Shown here in pieces: positions 1 to 7,575 of a stretch of DNA of 13,185 nt. Where the stretch lies: NCBI GenBank assembly GCA_947457525.1, contig CANGXE010000017.1, positions 1-13,185 on the forward strand. The letters are read 5' to 3'. Each line of letters begins with the position of its first letter. Positions within the stretch are counted from its first letter, which is position 1. The translations under genes were made by a program, and so were the position numbers. This DNA is from Bacteroidota bacterium. Its GTDB lineage: Bacteria; Bacteroidota; Bacteroidia; Chitinophagales; LD1. The notes under the pieces were generated by a model. That model did not search any database, was not told the DNA's origin, and saw only the letters and a program-made list of their open reading frames with translations.

Positions 1-64
1 AAACGTAGCACAGCGCCCCATGCCAGGAAGAAGTTTTGAAGGAATTTTACGCTTTAATTTGTAA
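1..64 (+). CDS. TonB-dependent outer-membrane receptor, C-terminal end only (BtuB-like)
   Basis: The first bases read in frame from position 2 to a TAA at 62-64 and encode a 20-residue tail containing RPMPGRSFE and ending in RFNL. A proline-methionine-proline-glycine-arginine stretch shortly before a final amphipathic strand ending in an aromatic-rich sequence is typical of the last beta strand of Bacteroidota TonB-dependent receptors, including BtuB-type cobalamin receptors. Such proteins form a 22-strand outer-membrane barrel and pass bound ligand to the periplasm using TonB energy. Only the C-terminus is visible, so substrate cannot be read from it. The next gene begins 2 bases after the stop, which implies co-transcription with the lipoprotein and ABC transporter genes downstream. 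Confidence 0.65.
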   Translation, partial: NVAQRPMPGRSFEGILRFNL

Positions 65-66
65 CC

Positions 67-1107
67 ATGATACATAGGATAGTTTTCTTTCTTTTAGCAT
101 TTTATGTTACCTCTTGTCAAAAAGACTTACCAGCCAAGTTAACGGATAGCCGTGGTGTTTATATCGTGAATGAAGGTAACTTCAACTTTGGCAATGCAGA
201 AGTAAGCGGCTATAATCCCACAACAAAAGATGTAGAAAATAATTTATTCAAATCGGCTAATGGATTTTCCTTGGGCGATGTGGCGCAGAGTATGTTCATT
301 AAAGACACTTTGGGGTTTGTTGTAGTCAACAATTCTCAGAAGATAGAAGTGGTGAGTTTACCTTCTTTCAAAAAAATCAGCACCATATTTATTAATGGTT
401 CATCCCCACGCTATCTATTCCCAATAAACGACAGCATCGCTTACGTGACTGAACTTTATGCCAACAAAATTCATGTCATTAATTTCAGTAAAGGAGAAGT
501 AGTGACTGAAATCTCTATACCTCAATACACCGAACAATTAGTAAAAGTAGGGAGTGAAGTTTTTGTGCAAGGGAAAAAAATACAAACGAATACGAATGCT
601 AGAGGCGCAGTATTCAAACTTAACGCCATCTCACATACACTTGTAGATACAAAATATTTTAATGGTGATGTCACCGGATTAGTAAAAGATAATCAAAACA
701 GAATTTGGGTGAGTGTAGGTGAAAATACATCAACAGCTGATTTGGCTAGATTAGATTGTTACAATACCGATTTGGTTTTACAGAAAACTATTCCAGTCAG
801 CACTACCAGTCAGTCTATTAATCATCTGCAAACGGATGGCGCGGGGAGTATGCTTTATTTTACCTTAGGCGATATTTTTAATATGAATATAGATGCTACT
901 GTCTTACCTAATACACCATTGATTAATAAGGAAAGTAAGAATATTTATGCCTTGGGTGTTGACCCCAAAACTGACGAAGTTTACATCAGTGATGCATTGG
1001 ATTATGTGCAGTCTTCACGCATCTATCATTACGACAAAACGGGTACATTGGTTCATTCATTTATGGCAGGTTATATTGCCGGGCAATTTGTGTTCAACAA
1101 TGAGTAA
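67..1107 (+). CDS. Surface-type beta-propeller lipoprotein, BtuG-like (DUF5074/YncE-like)
   Basis: This 346-residue protein has a short lipoprotein signal peptide with hydrophobic residues 5-14 and a lipobox VTSC with the lipidated cysteine at residue 17. The mature part is a run of short beta-strand repeats of propeller type. Motifs that I associate with the DUF5074/YncE-like family of Bacteroidota are IVNEGN (33-38), LGDVAQSM (69-76) and VVNNSQKIEVV (86-96), with a late VYISDALDY segment (305-313). BtuG of Bacteroides is a seven-bladed propeller lipoprotein that sits on the BtuB receptor and binds cobalamin very tightly. The position here, 2 bases after a receptor gene and overlapping a BtuF-like gene by 8 bases, fits that role. 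Blade count and ligand are inferred. It could instead serve another TonB-dependent substrate. Confidence 0.78.
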   Translation: MIHRIVFFLLAFYVTSCQKDLPAKLTDSRGVYIVNEGNFNFGNAEVSGYNPTTKDVENNLFKSANGFSLGDVAQSMFIKDTLGFVVVNNSQKIEVVSLPSFKKISTIFINGSSPRYLFPINDSIAYVTELYANKIHVINFSKGEVVTEISIPQYTEQLVKVGSEVFVQGKKIQTNTNARGAVFKLNAISHTLVDTKYFNGDVTGLVKDNQNRIWVSVGENTSTADLARLDCYNTDLVLQKTIPVSTTSQSINHLQTDGAGSMLYFTLGDIFNMNIDATVLPNTPLINKESKNIYALGVDPKTDEVYISDALDYVQSSRIYHYDKTGTLVHSFMAGYIAGQFVFNNE

Positions 1108-2242
1108 GATAATAACAATTCTCTTTTTGAGTTTACTTTTGCTTTCAGCTTGTCAGCCGAAGAAGAAAGTGGAACAGGCGAAGCATCCGCATTGCGTTCC
1201 GGAAGGAAGTTTGCCGTTGAAGTATGCTAGTCGATTTGCCGTTGATTTCTACAACGGATTTAAAGTAATTTCTGTCTTCAACAACAGCGATACTATACAG
1301 TATGTGCTGACACCAAAAGGTAAACCAGCGCCCGTTGACTTTGCGCATGCTGTTCATTTAGAACTACCCTTATCTAAAGTAGTTTGTGCTTCAACCAACC
1401 ATGTGGCGGCTATAGCACAGTTAAATGCTTTAGACAAGTTGATTGGCTTGACGAATGCTGATTTGATTTATAACAAAGAAGTGCAAACAAGACTTGCGAA
1501 TGGACAAATTTCTCCCCTCGGTAGCTTAGAGATGAATGATGAAAAGTTAGCGATGTTAAAGCCGGATTTTGTAATGACCTCCGGGCCGTTTGATGGAGGC
1601 GATAAGTTGCGCATTAAGTTGCAAACATTAAAAATTTCACAAGTCATTAACCTTGATTACTTAGAGCAGAATCCATTAGCACGCGCAGAGTGGCTTAAAT
1701 TTACAGCTGCATTTTTTGATGCAGAACTGGAAGCAGATAGCATGTTTAAAGCAGTAGAAACAGAGTATTTGGGACTTAAAGAAAAAGCAGCAAAGGCCAC
1801 TACAAAACCTACCGTTTTCTGCAATATGCCATTCAAAGAAATCTGGTACATGCCTTCGGGCGAAAACTATATGCCGATGATTATTGCTGATGCCGGAGGA
1901 GATTTTCTTTGGAAAGATTCAAAAGCAACGAACGGATTAAATCTAAGTTTAGATTATGAGGCGGTCTATGCAAAAGCTGCCAATGCAGATGTTTGGTTGG
2001 TGAATGCATTGGTGCAAAATGCAGATGATGTCAAAAATGCAGACAGTAAGAATGCATTATTCATAGCATTTAAAACTAAGCAGCTTTACAATCAAGATAA
2101 TCGAAGAACGCAAAATGGTGGTTTAGACTTTTGGGAGAGTGGTGCGTTAAATCCGCATTTGGTGTTGGCTGACTTAATAGCCATTTTTCATCCGGAGTTA
2201 ATGCCCAATCATGTGTTTGTTTATTACAGAAAATTGCCATAA
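1100..2242 (+). CDS. ABC transporter substrate-binding lipoprotein, BtuF/FepB class
   Basis: The start chosen is the ATG at 1100, because it opens directly into a lipoprotein signal peptide (MSKIITILFL, then a lipobox LSAC with Cys18). The open frame extends further upstream, but that part is the propeller gene read in another frame. The protein is 380 residues. A Bacteroidota-style pre-domain of about 70 residues (roughly 40-88) precedes the periplasmic-binding fold, which opens with KVVCASTNHVAAIAQLNA (93-110) and includes LAMLKPDFVMTSG (150-162). The end, NPHLVLADLIAIFHPE (361-376), is typical of corrinoid and iron-chelate binding proteins of this phylum. The role is to collect ligand released by the outer-membrane receptor and hand it to the permease. 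The gene overlaps the propeller gene by 8 bases and abuts the permease gene. Cobalamin is inferred from the BtuG-like neighbour; heme or a siderophore remain possible. Confidence 0.85.
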   Translation: MSKIITILFLSLLLLSACQPKKKVEQAKHPHCVPEGSLPLKYASRFAVDFYNGFKVISVFNNSDTIQYVLTPKGKPAPVDFAHAVHLELPLSKVVCASTNHVAAIAQLNALDKLIGLTNADLIYNKEVQTRLANGQISPLGSLEMNDEKLAMLKPDFVMTSGPFDGGDKLRIKLQTLKISQVINLDYLEQNPLARAEWLKFTAAFFDAELEADSMFKAVETEYLGLKEKAAKATTKPTVFCNMPFKEIWYMPSGENYMPMIIADAGGDFLWKDSKATNGLNLSLDYEAVYAKAANADVWLVNALVQNADDVKNADSKNALFIAFKTKQLYNQDNRRTQNGGLDFWESGALNPHLVLADLIAIFHPELMPNHVFVYYRKLP

Positions 2243-3262
2243 GTGAAAATGACAACACTTGTCTATTTTATTGGTTTGCTTGTGATGGTGGTGATTGCCT
2301 TTGTATTGCAATTGCTGTATGGCTCTGTACAAATTCCTTTTTCCTTTTTTATTGAACTTTTTTCAGGTGCGACTACACAAAATGAAGTCTGGAAAAATAT
2401 TGTTTTAGATTCAAGATTGCCGGGGGCAATTGCTGCGCTCATTGCCGGAGCAGGATTATCGGTGAGTGGTTTGCAGATGCAAACTATGTTTAGAAATCCT
2501 GTGGCCGGGCCTTATGTGTTGGGCATAAGCGCTGGCGCAAGCTTGGGTGTAGCGGTGTTGATTTTAGCGAGTACTTATTTAGGCTTTCATCATGCGGCCA
2601 TGTTGAGCAGTTGGAGCGTGGTGCTGGCTGCGGGTGTTGGCGCAGTGCTTATTTTCTTATTGAACTTTTTGATTTCATATCGGATTAATAATGTTATCGC
2701 GTTGTTGATTGTTGGTTTGATGTTAGGCGGAAGCATCAGTGCGTTTATCGAAATTTTACAAACTTTCTCTAGCAACGAATCGCTGAAGCGTTATGTGCTT
2801 TGGACTTTTGGTAGTTTTCGCTATGTCAATCATGAGCAAGTCGTTTACTTAACGATCATTACCACTATTGGATTAATCTTTGCTTTTCTTTTAGCAAAGC
2901 CGCTAAACTTGCTGTTGATGGGCGATGCTTACGCGACTACATCAGGATTGAATGTACAAAGCGCAAAAATTGGAATTGTTTTTTCCACGAGTATTATGGC
3001 CGGAACGATAACTGCTTTTTGTGGGCCGATAGGTTTTGTAGGTTTGGCGGTGCCGCATATTGCTCGCATGATGTTTAAGTCGGCTAATCATCTATTGCTC
3101 ATTCCGGCTTGCGCTTTACTTGGTGCGGTAGTTTGCGGTTTTTGTAATGTAGTTTCTACTCTTCCGGGCTCGGATGTGGCTTTGCCTATAAATGCTATCA
3201 CGGCCTTGCTTGGTGCTCCTGTGGTGATTTGGATTGTGTTACGTCAAAAGCAGTTATCATGA
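2243..3262 (+). CDS. ABC transporter permease, BtuC/FecCD family
   Basis: The protein has 339 residues if it starts at GTG 2243, directly after the upstream TAA, or 337 if it starts at ATG 2249. The sequence does not decide between them. It is almost entirely hydrophobic helices, as expected for the roughly ten-helix BtuC/FecCD/FhuB family, and has the normal length. Diagnostic segments are RLPGAIAALIAGAGLSVSG (58-76) followed by a glutamine-rich, NPVAGPYVLG-containing loop (85-94), the GPIGFVGLAVPHIAR coupling region (261-275) and LPINAITALLGAPVVIW (314-330). A dimer of this subunit forms the inner-membrane channel for cobalamin, heme or ferric siderophores. It sits between the binding protein and ATPase genes and overlaps the latter by ATGA. 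Confidence 0.9.
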   Translation: MKMTTLVYFIGLLVMVVIAFVLQLLYGSVQIPFSFFIELFSGATTQNEVWKNIVLDSRLPGAIAALIAGAGLSVSGLQMQTMFRNPVAGPYVLGISAGASLGVAVLILASTYLGFHHAAMLSSWSVVLAAGVGAVLIFLLNFLISYRINNVIALLIVGLMLGGSISAFIEILQTFSSNESLKRYVLWTFGSFRYVNHEQVVYLTIITTIGLIFAFLLAKPLNLLLMGDAYATTSGLNVQSAKIGIVFSTSIMAGTITAFCGPIGFVGLAVPHIARMMFKSANHLLLIPACALLGAVVCGFCNVVSTLPGSDVALPINAITALLGAPVVIWIVLRQKQLS

Positions 3263-3972
3263 AGGTAACAGCAAATAACCTTTCTGTCGGTTACAATACA
3301 AGTAAACAAGTGTTTGCAAATTTGTCGTTTACGTTGAATGATGGCGATGTGGTAGCTTTGCTAGGCGTTAATGGTATCGGTAAGTCTACGCTCATTCGCA
3401 CTTTAAGCGGTTTGCTCAGTCCCATCAGCGGAGAGTTGCTGATTAATGGACAATCTATAAATCAATTGAGCGTGCAAGAACGGGCACAGCACATCAGCAT
3501 TGTACTCACCGACCGTATAGCCATTGAATACATCAAAGTGTTTGATTTTATAGCACTCGGTCGTGCGCCACACACGGGATGGTTGGGTACATTACAAGAA
3601 AATGACTTAGCATTAATTCGACAAAATATTGCTTTACTCCGCATTGAAAATTTACAAGCTAAATGGTTGAATGAGTTAAGCGATGGCGAGCGTCAAAAAG
3701 TTATGATAGCAAGAGCGTTGTGCCAAGAGACAGGCTTGATTATTTTAGATGAGCCAACGGCCTTTCTAGATTTTAGAAGCAAAGCAGAAATCTTGCAGTT
3801 GCTTAAAAACATAGCAAAAACATTAAACAAGATTGTTCTCTTCTCTACCCATGATATTGACTTGACTTTACAACACGCCAACACCGTTTGGGTGATGACG
3901 GAGCAAAAGGGATTTTATATGGCGCAAGGAGATGCTATGCGTCAGTTGGTCAAGGAGAAGTTGTTGGATTAG
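3259..3972 (+). CDS. ABC transporter ATP-binding protein, BtuD/FecE family
   Basis: The start is ATG 3259, inside the ATGA overlap with the permease stop; an in-frame GTG/TTG further upstream would only read permease sequence. The 237-residue protein has Walker A GVNGIGKST (36-44), a signature LSDGE (140-144, with Asp in place of the usual second Gly-side residue), Walker B LIILDE (160-165) with catalytic Glu165, D-loop FLD (169-171) and switch histidine H198 in FSTHD. The Q-loop position appears as IVLTDR (81-86), with no glutamine. I recall VLTDR/VLTER in related Bacteroidota ATPases, so this may be a lineage trait. The segment FIALGRAPHTGWLG (97-110) is typical of FecE/HmuV-type ATPases. 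It powers import through the permease. It ends the operon and overlaps glmM tail to tail by 4 bases. Confidence 0.9.
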   Translation: MKVTANNLSVGYNTSKQVFANLSFTLNDGDVVALLGVNGIGKSTLIRTLSGLLSPISGELLINGQSINQLSVQERAQHISIVLTDRIAIEYIKVFDFIALGRAPHTGWLGTLQENDLALIRQNIALLRIENLQAKWLNELSDGERQKVMIARALCQETGLIILDEPTAFLDFRSKAEILQLLKNIAKTLNKIVLFSTHDIDLTLQHANTVWVMTEQKGFYMAQGDAMRQLVKEKLLD

Positions 3973-5360
3973 CCGTTTTTCTTCGCAAAGGTTTGCAAGT
4001 CTTTCATCAACTGCTCGGCAATATTGTTAGCCGTAGTTTCAGAGTTGCTTTCAGCGTATATGCGAATAATTGGTTCGGTGTTTGATCTGCGCAAATGCAC
4101 CCAATCATTATCGAATTCAATCTTTACTCCATCAATGGTATTGATAGGTTGTTTGCGGTATTTGTTTTCAATTTCTTCAAACAGCAGATCAATATTGGTC
4201 GACAAATCTAAATCCACTTTTTTCTTTGCAATATAATAACTAGGGTAAGAAGAGCGAAGCAAAGAAATTGTTTTACCAAACTTAGCTAAGTGCGATAAGA
4301 ACAAGGCTGTGCCGACCATCGCATCGCGACCGTAGTGTAATTCCGGATAGATAATTCCTCCGTTGCCTTCACCACCAATCACGGCTTTCACTTCTTTCAT
4401 TTTTTCCACTACATTCACTTCACCTACAGCCGAAGCATGATATTCGCAACCGGCCTTTTCGGTCACATCACGCAAGGCACGAGTGGATGACAAATTAGAA
4501 ACGGTATTTCCTTTTTTGTTTTTAAGTACATAATCAGCTACTGCAACAAGTGTGTATTCTTCGCCAAACATGTTACCATCTTCGCAAACAAACGCTAAGC
4601 GGTCAACATCCGGGTCAACACATAAGCCCAAATCTGCATTGGTTTTCTTTACGGTGAGTGATAACTCGTTCAAGTTTTCAGGTAGCGGCTCAGGATTGTG
4701 AGGGAACAAACCATTAGGTTCAGTATAAAGTTCTGTTACTTGCTCTACGCCCAAAGCTTTAAGTAACTTTGGCATCGCAATTCCACCAGTAGAGTTAACG
4801 CAGTCAATCACAATTTTGAAATTGCGTGCTTTAATAGCTTCTACATCTACTAACTTCAGTTTAAGTATTTTTTCAATATGACGGTCGATATATGAATCAT
4901 CTTTACTGTAAGTGCCAAGGGCATTCACTTCTTCAAACTCGATGGTGCGATTTTCAGCTATTTGCAACAATTCTTCCCCTGCTTTGGCCGAAATAAATTC
5001 TCCATGAGAGTTCAATAACTTTAATGCATTCCATTGTTTCGGGTTGTGCGAAGCGGTGATGATAATTCCGCCACCTGCTTTTTCTTCGTGCACCGCAATT
5101 TCCACCGTAGGAGTAGTCGATAAGCCTAAGTCTACCACATCAATGCCAATAGACAGCAATGAACCAACCACGATGTTGTTGACCATTTCTCCGCTAACGC
5201 GCGCATCTCGTCCGATAACTACTTTGCGGTTACCTTCTTGTTCCAACACCCACGTGCCGAAGGCAAGAGTGAATTTCATGATGTCCGCAGGCGTTAAGTT
5301 TGCTCCGGGGAAACCACCGATGGTTCCTCTGATGCCGGATATTGATTTAATAAGTGACAA
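3969..5360 (-). CDS. glmM: Phosphoglucosamine mutase
   Basis: GlmM converts glucosamine-6-phosphate to glucosamine-1-phosphate, the step before UDP-GlcNAc for peptidoglycan and LPS. Bacteroidota enzymes of this class begin near (M)SLIKSISGIRGT. That places the start at TTG 5360 (463 residues). An in-frame TTG at 5384 would add 8 residues but lies inside a likely promoter box, and there is no ATG nearby. In 463-residue numbering the phosphoserine loop is TASHNP with Ser104, the metal loop is DPDVDR (249-254), the sugar-specificity loop is GEGNGG (330-335) and the phosphate-binding loop is RRSNTEP (424-430). All four alpha-D-phosphohexomutase loops are present and the length is normal. The GEGNGG loop could also suit a phosphomannomutase/phosphoglucomutase, but the overall type matches Bacteroidota GlmM. 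The 3' end overlaps the convergent ATPase gene by 4 bases. Confidence 0.88.
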   Translation of the reverse strand: MSLIKSISGIRGTIGGFPGANLTPADIMKFTLAFGTWVLEQEGNRKVVIGRDARVSGEMVNNIVVGSLLSIGIDVVDLGLSTTPTVEIAVHEEKAGGGIIITASHNPKQWNALKLLNSHGEFISAKAGEELLQIAENRTIEFEEVNALGTYSKDDSYIDRHIEKILKLKLVDVEAIKARNFKIVIDCVNSTGGIAMPKLLKALGVEQVTELYTEPNGLFPHNPEPLPENLNELSLTVKKTNADLGLCVDPDVDRLAFVCEDGNMFGEEYTLVAVADYVLKNKKGNTVSNLSSTRALRDVTEKAGCEYHASAVGEVNVVEKMKEVKAVIGGEGNGGIIYPELHYGRDAMVGTALFLSHLAKFGKTISLLRSSYPSYYIAKKKVDLDLSTNIDLLFEEIENKYRKQPINTIDGVKIEFDNDWVHLRRSNTEPIIRIYAESNSETTANNIAEQLMKDLQTFAKKNG

Positions 5361-5381
5361 AGTGTAAATTTTTAGGGAGCG

Positions 5382-5389
5382 CAAATCTA
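5382..5389 (-). promoter_or_regulatory. Candidate promoter -7 box for glmM
   Basis: On the - strand these bases read TAGATTTG, a full match to the Bacteroidota -7 consensus TAnnTTTG, about 22 bases before the preferred TTG start of glmM at 5360. No good -33 TTG element is visible at 19-21 bases upstream. The closest is a TCTG at 17 bases. The box includes the more distal TTG at 5384, which argues against that codon as the true start. Confidence 0.4.
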
Positions 5390-5451
5390 AAAAATATGCT
5401 TATTTGCAGAAATGCGTCATTTCTTTACTTACCAACAATAGCTACATATTT

Positions 5452-6180
5452 GTGAAACAATGGTTTGAAACTTGGTTCGATTCGCCTTATTACCACCTGT
5501 TGTACGCCAACCGAAGCGAAACAGAGGCGTCTGATTTCATTAAGTTAATGGCTAAGCACTTGAGTATTGAGCAAAACGCCAAAGTCATTGACATTGCTTG
5601 TGGTAAAGGGCGTCACACAAAAACCTTAGCCGAATTGGGTTTTGATGCCACAGGCATAGACCTTTCACCCAACAGTATAAATGCTGCGAAGTGCAGTGAA
5701 AGAGAGCATTTGCATTTTGAAGTCTGGGATATGCGCCAACCTTTCAGGTTGAGCTATTTTGATGTAGCGTTTAATCTGTTCAGTAGTTTTGGATACTTTG
5801 ATGATGATGCAGAAGACGCTAAAGCTATTCAAGCTATGTATGATTGTTTGAAACCGGGAGGTTTATTGGTGCTGGATTACATCAACACTCAGTTTGCTGT
5901 GTTGAATTTAAAATCGAAAGAGATTATTCCCCGAAACGACATTCAATTTCACATTCAGAAGAAAGTAGAAAATGGGTTTATCAAAAAGCGGATTAATTTT
6001 TTGGCAGAAGGAGAGGAACATGAGTTTGAAGAACAACTCAAAGTAATAAACCTCACACGTTTTGAACAGATGATAGGCTCAGCTGGGTTTGAGTTGGTGG
6101 AGATGTTTGGTGATTATGCTTTAGCCCCATTTTCACCCAAAAGCTCACCTCGATTAATTTTAATCGCAATAAAACGGTAA
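5452..6180 (+). CDS. Class I SAM-dependent methyltransferase
   Basis: The start chosen is GTG 5452, giving 242 residues beginning KQWFETWFDSPYYHLLY after the initiator, which is how I recall homologues starting. An in-frame TTG at 5404 would add 16 residues of non-family sequence. The Rossmann-type SAM fold is clear: motif I VIDIACGKGRH (45-55), the acidic residue ending beta 2 in GIDLS (68-72, Asp70), motif IV region FDVAFNLFSSFGYF (103-116) and CLKPGGLLVLDYIN (132-145). The C-terminal half has a beta-rich insert and ends in RLILIAIKR. The substrate is unknown; the family includes small-molecule, lipid and protein methylases. The stop overlaps the next start (TAATG), so it is probably translated together with the PAP2 phosphatase gene. 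It is divergent from glmM across about 90 bases. Confidence 0.85.
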   Translation: MKQWFETWFDSPYYHLLYANRSETEASDFIKLMAKHLSIEQNAKVIDIACGKGRHTKTLAELGFDATGIDLSPNSINAAKCSEREHLHFEVWDMRQPFRLSYFDVAFNLFSSFGYFDDDAEDAKAIQAMYDCLKPGGLLVLDYINTQFAVLNLKSKEIIPRNDIQFHIQKKVENGFIKKRINFLAEGEEHEFEEQLKVINLTRFEQMIGSAGFELVEMFGDYALAPFSPKSSPRLILIAIKR

Positions 6181-6743
6181 TGGATTTTTTACATCAACTT
6201 GATCATACTATTTTTCAGCTCATCAACCAACAGTGGGCGAACCCTGTGTTTGACTTTCTGTGTCCTATTATTCGCAACAAAACTACTTGGATACCACTCT
6301 ACATAATTCTAGCTTACAAATTTTATAAAGCTTACCCCAAACAAGTAGTTTGGATATTAATTGGTGCATTATTATCTATTCTACTCAGCGATCAAATTTC
6401 CAGTTCACTCATCAAGCCTTTAATTCATCGCTTGCGACCTTGCAACAATCCTGCTGTATCTGCCCGTTTGATTTTAGATCATTGTGGCGGAGGATTTAGT
6501 TTTGTTTCTTCTCATGCCGCCAATCATTTTGGTTTGGCGGTTTTCTTTTTGTTTTTCATGCGTAACATCAAAGCAAAATTTTTCTACCTTTCTTGGGCAG
6601 CTGCAATTTCGTTTTCACAAGTATATGTTGGCGTTCACTATCCTGCGGATGTTTTAGGCGGAGCTATGTTAGGCATTGTGGTAGGCGGAGGATTAGGTGC
6701 GTTTATTCAGCATAGATTTATGAGAAATCCCTTATCCAATTAA
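6180..6743 (+). CDS. PAP2-family membrane phosphatase
   Basis: This is a 187-residue integral membrane protein with about five or six hydrophobic helices. It carries the three PAP2 motifs: C1 KPLIHRLRP (79-87, KX6RP), C2 VSSH (109-112, the place of PSGH, with the presumed acid His112), and C3 SQVYVGVHYPAD (146-157), with nucleophile His153 and Asp157. In C3 the usual Arg after Ser is Gln147, and in C2 the Pro and Gly are replaced, so the phosphate-binding site is atypical. Family members remove phosphate from undecaprenyl pyrophosphate, phosphatidic acid, phosphatidylglycerol phosphate or lipid A on the outer face of the inner membrane. Which of these applies cannot be told. It overlaps the methyltransferase gene by 1 base. 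Confidence 0.87.
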   Translation: MDFLHQLDHTIFQLINQQWANPVFDFLCPIIRNKTTWIPLYIILAYKFYKAYPKQVVWILIGALLSILLSDQISSSLIKPLIHRLRPCNNPAVSARLILDHCGGGFSFVSSHAANHFGLAVFFLFFMRNIKAKFFYLSWAAAISFSQVYVGVHYPADVLGGAMLGIVVGGGLGAFIQHRFMRNPLSN

Positions 6744-6770
6744 TTTTATTCATTTGTAAAAAATAAACCT

Positions 6771-7550
6771 ATGAGCTTTGAATTCATTAAAGTAAATCCC
6801 CAACTAGAAAAACATATTGCGTTGATTGAGTTGCATCGCCCCAAGGAATTGAATGCACTGAATCGTCAGTTAATGTTGGAAGTACGCGATGCGTTGCGTG
6901 TACTAGATGAAGATGAATCTGTGCGAGTGATTATTCTGACCGGTGGTGAAAAAGTTTTTGCCGCAGGAGCAGATATTAAACAAATGGCTAACGCCACAGC
7001 CATTGATATGGTAAACATTGACCAATTTAGCACATGGGATCAAATCAAGAAAACTAAGAAACCCATCATTGCCTCGGTAAGCGGTTTTGCGCTGGGTGGA
7101 GGTTGCGAACTAGCTATGACTTGCGATATGATTATAGCGAGCGACACGGCCAAGTTTGGTCAACCGGAAATAAAGATAGGTACCATGCCAGGTGCGGGCG
7201 GCACGCAACGACTCACGCGCGCTGTAGGTAAAGCATTGGCTATGGAGCTGGTGTTGACCGGTCGTTTTTTGAGTGCGGAAGAAGCGCTCAACGTAGGGTT
7301 GGTCAATAAGATTGTTCCTGCTGAATTGTTGATTTTCGAAACACTACGCTTTGCTGCTGACATAGCCAAACAATCACCTGTGGCGGTAAAACTAGCTAAG
7401 GAGTCTGTGCTCAATGCCTTCAACAGTAGCTTGGACGAAGGCTTGATTTTTGAGCGTAAAAACTTCTACCTCACCTTTGCGTCCGAAGACCAAAAAGAAG
7501 GTATGGCTGCCTTTGTCGAAAAACGTGCACCCGATTTTAAAGGTAAATAG
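6771..7550 (+). CDS. Enoyl-CoA hydratase (crotonase family)
   Basis: This 259-residue cytosolic protein is full length for the crotonase fold and hydrates 2-trans-enoyl-CoA to 3-hydroxyacyl-CoA in fatty-acid or amino-acid degradation. The oxyanion-hole segments are AAGADIKQM (64-72) and GFALGGGCELA (105-115). The two catalytic glutamates of true hydratases are both present: Glu113 in GGGCELA and Glu133 in GQPEIKIG, spaced 20 apart as in the rat mitochondrial enzyme (144 and 164). It continues with GTMPGAGGTQRLTRAVG (137-153). The C-terminal helix ends FVEKRAPDFKGK, typical of short-chain hydratases. The two glutamates make a hydratase more likely than a dehalogenase, isomerase or dihydroxynaphthoate synthase. 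It lies 27 bases after the PAP2 gene. A functional link to that gene is not evident. Confidence 0.92.
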   Translation: MSFEFIKVNPQLEKHIALIELHRPKELNALNRQLMLEVRDALRVLDEDESVRVIILTGGEKVFAAGADIKQMANATAIDMVNIDQFSTWDQIKKTKKPIIASVSGFALGGGCELAMTCDMIIASDTAKFGQPEIKIGTMPGAGGTQRLTRAVGKALAMELVLTGRFLSAEEALNVGLVNKIVPAELLIFETLRFAADIAKQSPVAVKLAKESVLNAFNSSLDEGLIFERKNFYLTFASEDQKEGMAAFVEKRAPDFKGK

Positions 7551-7575
7551 TTTAGCTTTACCGTAAAGACGATTT

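Noticed and set aside
947..1099. Upstream extension of the substrate-binding protein frame
   Set aside because: It would add 51 residues ahead of a clear lipoprotein signal peptide and lies inside the propeller gene; the ATG at 1100 is far better.
3981..3999. Small inverted repeat (GCAAA-GG-TTTGC with flanking CTT/AAG) at the 3' end of glmM
   Set aside because: It lies within coding sequence, the loop is too short without losing pairs, and neither strand has a T-run after it.
5044..5367. 107-codon open frame on the + strand opposite the start of glmM
   Set aside because: It mirrors well-conserved GlmM sequence including the SHNP loop, and the translated protein has no recognisable features.
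5440..5452. CATATTTG just upstream of the methyltransferase GTG as a -7 box
   Set aside because: One mismatch in the essential TA, and it would leave almost no leader. The evidence is too weak to list.
6744..6770. Possible promoter (TTCATTTG) before the enoyl-CoA hydratase gene
   Set aside because: It differs from TAnnTTTG in the important second position and no -33 element is at the right distance. The hydratase may simply be co-transcribed.
7542..7562. Inverted repeat GGTAAA / TTTACC around the hydratase stop
   Set aside because: The stem has only six AT-rich base pairs with a 9-base loop and no T-run follows, so it is not a convincing terminator.
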